This document shows positions 62,269-64,000 of a DNA stretch of 64,000 bases, in pieces. Position numbers and translations under genes: made by a program. Below the pieces are notes generated by a model. That model was not told the DNA's origin and made no database searches. It saw nothing but the letters and a program-made list of their open reading frames with translations. Position 1 is the stretch's first letter, and each line of letters begins with the position of its first letter. The stretch lies in the NCBI RefSeq assembly GCF_021147775.1, contig NZ_JAGTPK010000002.1, positions 186,001 through 250,000 on the forward strand, read 5' to 3'. This DNA is from Pseudomonas californiensis. GTDB lineage: Bacteria; Pseudomonadota; Gammaproteobacteria; Pseudomonadales; Pseudomonadaceae.

Positions 62269-64000
62269 TTACACTTGAACGGCCGGGATGTTGGCGTTCG
62301 CAGCGGCTTCACGGAACTCGGCGATCTGATCGAAGCTCAGGTAGCGGTACACGTCCGCTGCCATGGTATCGATCTGGTTGGCGTAGCCCATGTATTCCTC
62401 GACAGTCGGCAGGCGACCCAGGATCGAAGCAACGGACGCCAGCTCGGCCGAAGCCAGGTAGACGTTCGCGCCGTCACCCAGACGGTTCGGGAAGTTACGG
62501 GTCGACGTCGACACAACGGTCGAATTCGGTTCTACGCGTGCCTGGTTACCCATGCACAGCGAGCAGCCCGGCATTTCCATGCGTGCGCCAGCCTTGCCGT
62601 AGATGCCGTAGTAGCCTTCTTCGGTCAGCTGGTGAGCATCCATCTTGGTCGGCGGCGACAGCCACAGACGCGTCGGCAACTGGCCCTTGACCTGATCCAG
62701 CAACTTGCCCGCAGCGCGGAAGTGGCCGATGTTGGTCATGCAGGAACCGATGAACACTTCGTCGATCTTCTCGCCTTGTACCGAAGACAGCAGGCGGGCA
62801 TCGTCCGGGTCGTTTGGCGCGCAGAGCACAGGCTCTTTGACGTCGGCCAGGTCGATTTCGATGATTTCAGCGTATTCGGCGTCAGCATCGGCTTCCAGCA
62901 GCTCAGGGTTGGCAACCCAGGCTTCCATGGCCTGAGCACGACGTTCCAGGGTGCGCGGATCGCCGTAACCCTGATCGATCATCCAGCGCAGCAGGGTGAT
63001 GTTCGAGTTCAGGTACTCGATGATCGGCTCTTTGGCCAGCTTGATGGTGCAACCGGCAGCCGAACGTTCGGCCGAAGCGTCGGACAGCTCGAAAGCCTGC
63101 TCGATGCTCAGGTTCTCAAGACCTTCGATTTCCAGAATTCGACCGGAGAACGCGTTCTTCTTGCCTTTCTTCTCTACGGTCAGCAGGCCAGCCTGAATCG
63201 CGTAGTAAGGAATGGCGTGAACCAGGTCGCGCAGGGTGATGCCAGGTTGCAGCTTGCCCTTGAAGCGAACCAGAATCGACTCGGGCATGTCCAGCGGCAT
63301 GACGCCGGTGGCCGCAGCGAACGCAACCAGACCGGAACCGGCCGGGAAGGAAATACCGATCGGGAAGCGGGTGTGCGAGTCACCACCGGTACCGACGGTG
63401 TCCGGCAGCAGCATGCGGTTCAGCCAGCTGTGGATGATGCCGTCGCCCGGACGCAGGGAAACACCGCCACGGGTCATGATGAAATCAGGCAGCGTGTGGT
63501 GAGTCTTGACGTCGATAGGCTTCGGGTAAGCCGCGGTGTGGCAGAACGACTGCATGACCAGATCGGTCGAGAAACCCAGGCACGCCAGGTCTTTCAGCTC
63601 GTCGCGAGTCATCGGGCCAGTGGTGTCCTGGGAACCGACGGTGGTCATTTTCGGTTCGCAGTAGGTGCCCGGACGGATACCTTCTACGCCGCACGCCTTG
63701 CCGACCATCTTCTGCGCCAGGGTGAAACCCTTGGTGCTTTCAGCTGGCTGATCAGGCGTCTTGAACAGGTCGAATGCAGGCAGGCCCAGTTCGGCGCGAG
63801 CCTTGCTGGTCAGGCCGCGACCGATGATCAGAGGAATACGGCCACCGGCACGGACTTCGTCCAACAGCACCGGGGTTTTCATTTCAAAGGTGGTGATGAC
63901 TTCGTCGCTGTCGTGTTTGCACACTTTGCCAGCGTACGGGTAAACGTCGATCACATCGCCCATGTTGATGTTCGAAACATCGAATTCGATCGGCAGAGCG
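62269..64000 (-). CDS. acnB: Aconitate hydratase B, C-terminal part (5' end outside window)
   Basis: The frame is open to the window edge, giving the last 577 residues of an enzyme usually about 865 long. It catalyses citrate-isocitrate conversion in the TCA cycle. Iron-sulfur ligands are visible: [16 protein letters not shown] and the CxxC in [34 protein letters not shown] and [20 protein letters not shown] are AcnB blocks. The start lies beyond base 64000. Confidence 0.98.
   Translation of the reverse strand, partial: ALPIEFDVSNINMGDVIDVYPYAGKVCKHDSDEVITTFEMKTPVLLDEVRAGGRIPLIIGRGLTSKARAELGLPAFDLFKTPDQPAESTKGFTLAQKMVGKACGVEGIRPGTYCEPKMTTVGSQDTTGPMTRDELKDLACLGFSTDLVMQSFCHTAAYPKPIDVKTHHTLPDFIMTRGGVSLRPGDGIIHSWLNRMLLPDTVGTGGDSHTRFPIGISFPAGSGLVAFAAATGVMPLDMPESILVRFKGKLQPGITLRDLVHAIPYYAIQAGLLTVEKKGKKNAFSGRILEIEGLENLSIEQAFELSDASAERSAAGCTIKLAKEPIIEYLNSNITLLRWMIDQGYGDPRTLERRAQAMEAWVANPELLEADADAEYAEIIEIDLADVKEPVLCAPNDPDDARLLSSVQGEKIDEVFIGSCMTNIGHFRAAGKLLDQVKGQLPTRLWLSPPTKMDAHQLTEEGYYGIYGKAGARMEMPGCSLCMGNQARVEPNSTVVSTSTRNFPNRLGDGANVYLASAELASVASILGRLPTVEEYMGYANQIDTMAADVYRYLSFDQIAEFREAAANANIPAVQV

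Noticed and set aside
1..64000. CRISPR arrays, tRNA/rRNA genes, insertion sequences, prophage or integrase
   Set aside because: None seen: no regular repeat-spacer series, no cloverleaf-like sequence noticed, no transposase or integrase motifs in any frame.

Overview
This window is bacterial chromosome from a fluorescent pseudomonad, most likely the Pseudomonas syringae group. The basis is GC-rich codon use, dense operons with 1-8 bp ATGA-type overlaps, REP/BIME palindromes of Pseudomonas type (TTCGCGAGCAAGCTCGC), and core gene blocks whose order I recall from P. aeruginosa (nadK to pepN; moxR-bat near gdhB). I saw no tRNA, rRNA, CRISPR array, insertion sequence or prophage. The species is inferred, not proven.

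Layout. 1-3500: tail of arsB, a DUF1853 gene, an orphan protein and a membrane diguanylate cyclase. 3600-10150: core operon nadK / metallophosphoesterase / rhomboid / DUF1315 / DUF2797 / pepN. 10400-16500: an eight-gene operon related to Escherichia coli yjfIJKLMC (DUF2170, PspA-like, rhomboid, K+ channel, DUF2491, DUF350, DUF1190 lipoprotein, glutathionylspermidine-synthase-like ligase). Its channel gene is broken by a one-base frameshift. 16700-21300: small metabolic and accessory genes (msrA, M19 dipeptidase, PPOX flavoprotein, GNAT, membrane proteins). 21700-25160: a YCF48-like protein with an MMPL/RND exporter. 25270-30430: a sugar-acid catabolic cluster (FadR-type regulator, IlvD/Edd dehydratase, MFS carrier, AraD1/GguC protein) with a FadR-type operator in the divergent promoter. 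30580-33330: a small conserved gene, a perfect ANR/FNR box with a correctly placed -10 element (possible small RNA), a stand-alone membrane domain of quinoprotein glucose dehydrogenase, a periplasmic gluconolactonase and a small exported protein.

33600-42120: hybrid histidine kinase, small genes, GST, sbcC and sbcD. 42160-48980: moxR-DUF58-DUF4381-batA-batB-batD aerotolerance-type operon on the minus strand. 49220-55605: amidohydrolase, a small protein and the large NAD-dependent glutamate dehydrogenase gdhB. 55700-62170: an EamA exporter and an FMN-azoreductase/GNAT pair, each divergent from its own MocR-type regulator, plus a DsbA-fold protein and an AhpD-like protein. 62269-64000: 3' part of acnB.

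The best candidates for something not fully described are the extended yjf-type membrane module (10398-16500), the ANR promoter with a possible small RNA at 30866-31110, and the orphan Gcd membrane domain beside a gluconolactonase. Everything here comes from reading the sequence; family names are from recognition, with no database search.
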